DNA from: Pseudenterobacter timonensis
GTDB taxonomy: Bacteria; Pseudomonadota; Gammaproteobacteria; Enterobacterales; Enterobacteriaceae
Assembly: GCF_900021175.1 (NCBI RefSeq)
Contig: NZ_FCOP01000012.1
Coordinates: forward strand, 124,001-188,000
DNA: 64,000 nucleotides
Direction: 5' to 3'
Each line of letters begins with the position of its first letter. Position 1 is the stretch's first letter. The notes under the pieces are model-generated. The model did no database searches. It had not been told where the DNA came from and saw nothing but the letters and a program-made list of their open reading frames with translations. The position numbers were made by a program, and so were the translations under genes. Positions 62,759-64,000 of the stretch are shown here, one piece after another.

Positions 62759-64000
62759 ATCTTTCCGTATTGACCGATCCTGGTTTTAATCCGCACAGCC
62801 TGAATAAATATGCCTCGATTATGGCCTGCGGCAACGGCTATATGGGGATCCGCGCCACGCATGAGGAGGACTACACCCGGCAGACGCGCGGGATGTACCT
62901 GGCGGGGCTCTATCACCGCGCCGGACGCAACGAAACCAACGAACTGGTAAATCTCCCGGACGTGACGGGTATAGCGCTGGAGCTTGATGGGGAGATCTTT
63001 ACGCTGTTGGCCGGCGAGACGCTCAGCTGGCAGCGGGAGCTGGCCTTCGAAAACGGCGAGCTGCGCCGCAGCGTCATCTGGCGCTCGCCGAAGGGCGCGC
63101 GTTTTCGTCTCGACAGCCGCCGTTTTGTCTCCCTGGCGCAACTGCCGTTAATGGCAATGCAGTACAGCATTACCCCGCTCGACGGGCAGGCGCAGGTCAG
63201 CCTGAATACGGGGATTGACGCAACCCAGACCAACAGCGGCCGACAGCATCTGGATGAAATCTCGGTGCGGGTGATCGGCGAAACCGGCCTGCAGGGGATT
63301 TACGAAACGCAGGATCGCGCCAGCGAAGTAGTGATCTCCGCGTCGTGTCGGCTCTCCGCTCCCGCCGGGAGTTGCTTTAGCGCGAAAAACCGCCGTCTTG
63401 GTTGTCATCATCTCCTGACGGTACAGCAGGGCGAAACCGTGACGCTGGAGAAAATAGTCTGGGTTGCCTGGCGCAACGAAAGAGCGCTCTCCCGGGAGAC
63501 GTTTGCCCGCCGCTGTATGCAGCAGCTGGAGAGATGCGTGCAGCAGGGCTATGACGCGTTGCTGGCGGAGTCTGCCCGGGCGTGGCAGACAGTCTGGTTA
63601 AACAGTCGGGTCACGGTAAAGGCTGACAACCCCTATGATCAGATGGCGCTCGATTATGCCGTATGGCATCTCACCGCCATGACCCCCGCCCATGACGAAC
63701 GTTGCAGCATCGCGGCGAAAGGGTTAACAGGCGAGGGATATAAAGGCCATATTTTCTGGGATACGGAAATTTTCCTGCTGCCGTTCCATCTCTTTACCCG
63801 CCCGGCTACGGCACGCAACCTGCTGCGCTACCGCTGGCTCAACCTCTCCGGCGCGCGGGAAAAGGCGCGGCGCAACGGCTGGCCAGGCGCCTTATTCCCC
63901 TGGGAGAGCGCCGCGAGCGGACAGGAGGAGACCCCGGAGTTTGCCGCCATCAATATCCGCACCGGCGTCAGGCAGAAGGTCGCTTCCGCCCTGGCGGAGC
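62752..64000 (+). CDS. ycjT: Kojibiose phosphorylase YcjT (GH65), 5' part only
   Basis: Phosphorolyses kojibiose (alpha-1,2-glucobiose) to glucose and beta-glucose 1-phosphate. The first 416 codons of a gene that runs off the right edge without a stop; the E. coli protein has 755 residues. Residues 1-240 form the N-terminal beta-sandwich (start MLNLSVLTDPGF), then a linker and the beginning of the helical barrel with GHIFWDTEIFLLPFH at about 334-348, a conserved GH65 segment. The catalytic Glu should lie beyond the edge. ATG overlaps ycjS by 7 bases. Confidence 0.9.
   Translation, partial: MLNLSVLTDPGFNPHSLNKYASIMACGNGYMGIRATHEEDYTRQTRGMYLAGLYHRAGRNETNELVNLPDVTGIALELDGEIFTLLAGETLSWQRELAFENGELRRSVIWRSPKGARFRLDSRRFVSLAQLPLMAMQYSITPLDGQAQVSLNTGIDATQTNSGRQHLDEISVRVIGETGLQGIYETQDRASEVVISASCRLSAPAGSCFSAKNRRLGCHHLLTVQQGETVTLEKIVWVAWRNERALSRETFARRCMQQLERCVQQGYDALLAESARAWQTVWLNSRVTVKADNPYDQMALDYAVWHLTAMTPAHDERCSIAAKGLTGEGYKGHIFWDTEIFLLPFHLFTRPATARNLLRYRWLNLSGAREKARRNGWPGALFPWESAASGQEETPEFAAINIRTGVRQKVASALAE

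Overview
The window is chromosomal DNA of a member of the Enterobacteriaceae. Almost every gene can be matched by eye to an Escherichia coli K-12 gene of nearly identical length, and base composition is moderately GC-rich. The presence of rpfF beside rpfR and the absence of the puu operon and pspE fit the Enterobacter/Lelliottia/Leclercia/Kosakonia side of the family better than Escherichia. The genus is an inference. No phage, transposase, IS element, CRISPR array or rRNA was seen.

Layout. 1-15.4 kb: ydgA (cut by the window edge), manA, fumA, fumC, tus with its Ter site, rstBA, ydgC, folM, ydgI, ydgH, pntAB. 15.5-20.3 kb: an MscS-type channel, uspE, fnr, ogt, the sRNA gene mcaS and smrA. 20.6-38.4 kb: rluB, btuR, yciK, sohB, yciN, topA, cysB, the micro-ORFs ymiA/yciX/ymiC, acnA, ribA, pgpB, lapAB, a second Ter site, pyrF-yciH, osmB, yciT, yciZ. 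38.5-45.6 kb: the convergent DSF signalling pair rpfF/rpfR, then rnb, yciW, fabI. 45.6-46.8 kb: a small accessory slot with a cysteine-rich copper-storage-type protein and a tRNA-like gene. 46.8-52.1 kb: sapFDCBA. 52.2-54.9 kb: pspF and pspABCD. 55.1-64 kb: the ycjMNOPQRST sugar island; ycjT runs off the right edge.

How the genes work together. fumA, fumC and acnA are TCA-cycle enzymes. pntAB couples NADH and NADPH pools to the proton gradient. tus and the two Ter sites place the window in the replication-terminus region; both sites face the same way, whereas the corresponding sites in K-12 (TerA and TerB) are opposed, so two segments lie in a different relative orientation from K-12. sapABCDF and pspABCD are envelope systems. 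The ycj genes form one co-directional run with overlapping or closely spaced genes: binding protein, two permeases, two phosphorylases, two dehydrogenases and an epimerase for uncommon glucosides and gulosides. RpfF (signal synthase) and RpfR (PAS-GGDEF-EAL receptor) form a fatty-acid quorum-sensing switch on cyclic-di-GMP.

The least ordinary items are the tRNA-like gene with a defective anticodon arm 7 bases after the copper-storage-type gene, the co-oriented Ter pair, the rpfF/rpfR locus, an unannotated-looking McaS sRNA with a diverged 5' half, and a Lys-to-Asn change in the EKP motif of the YcjS homologue.
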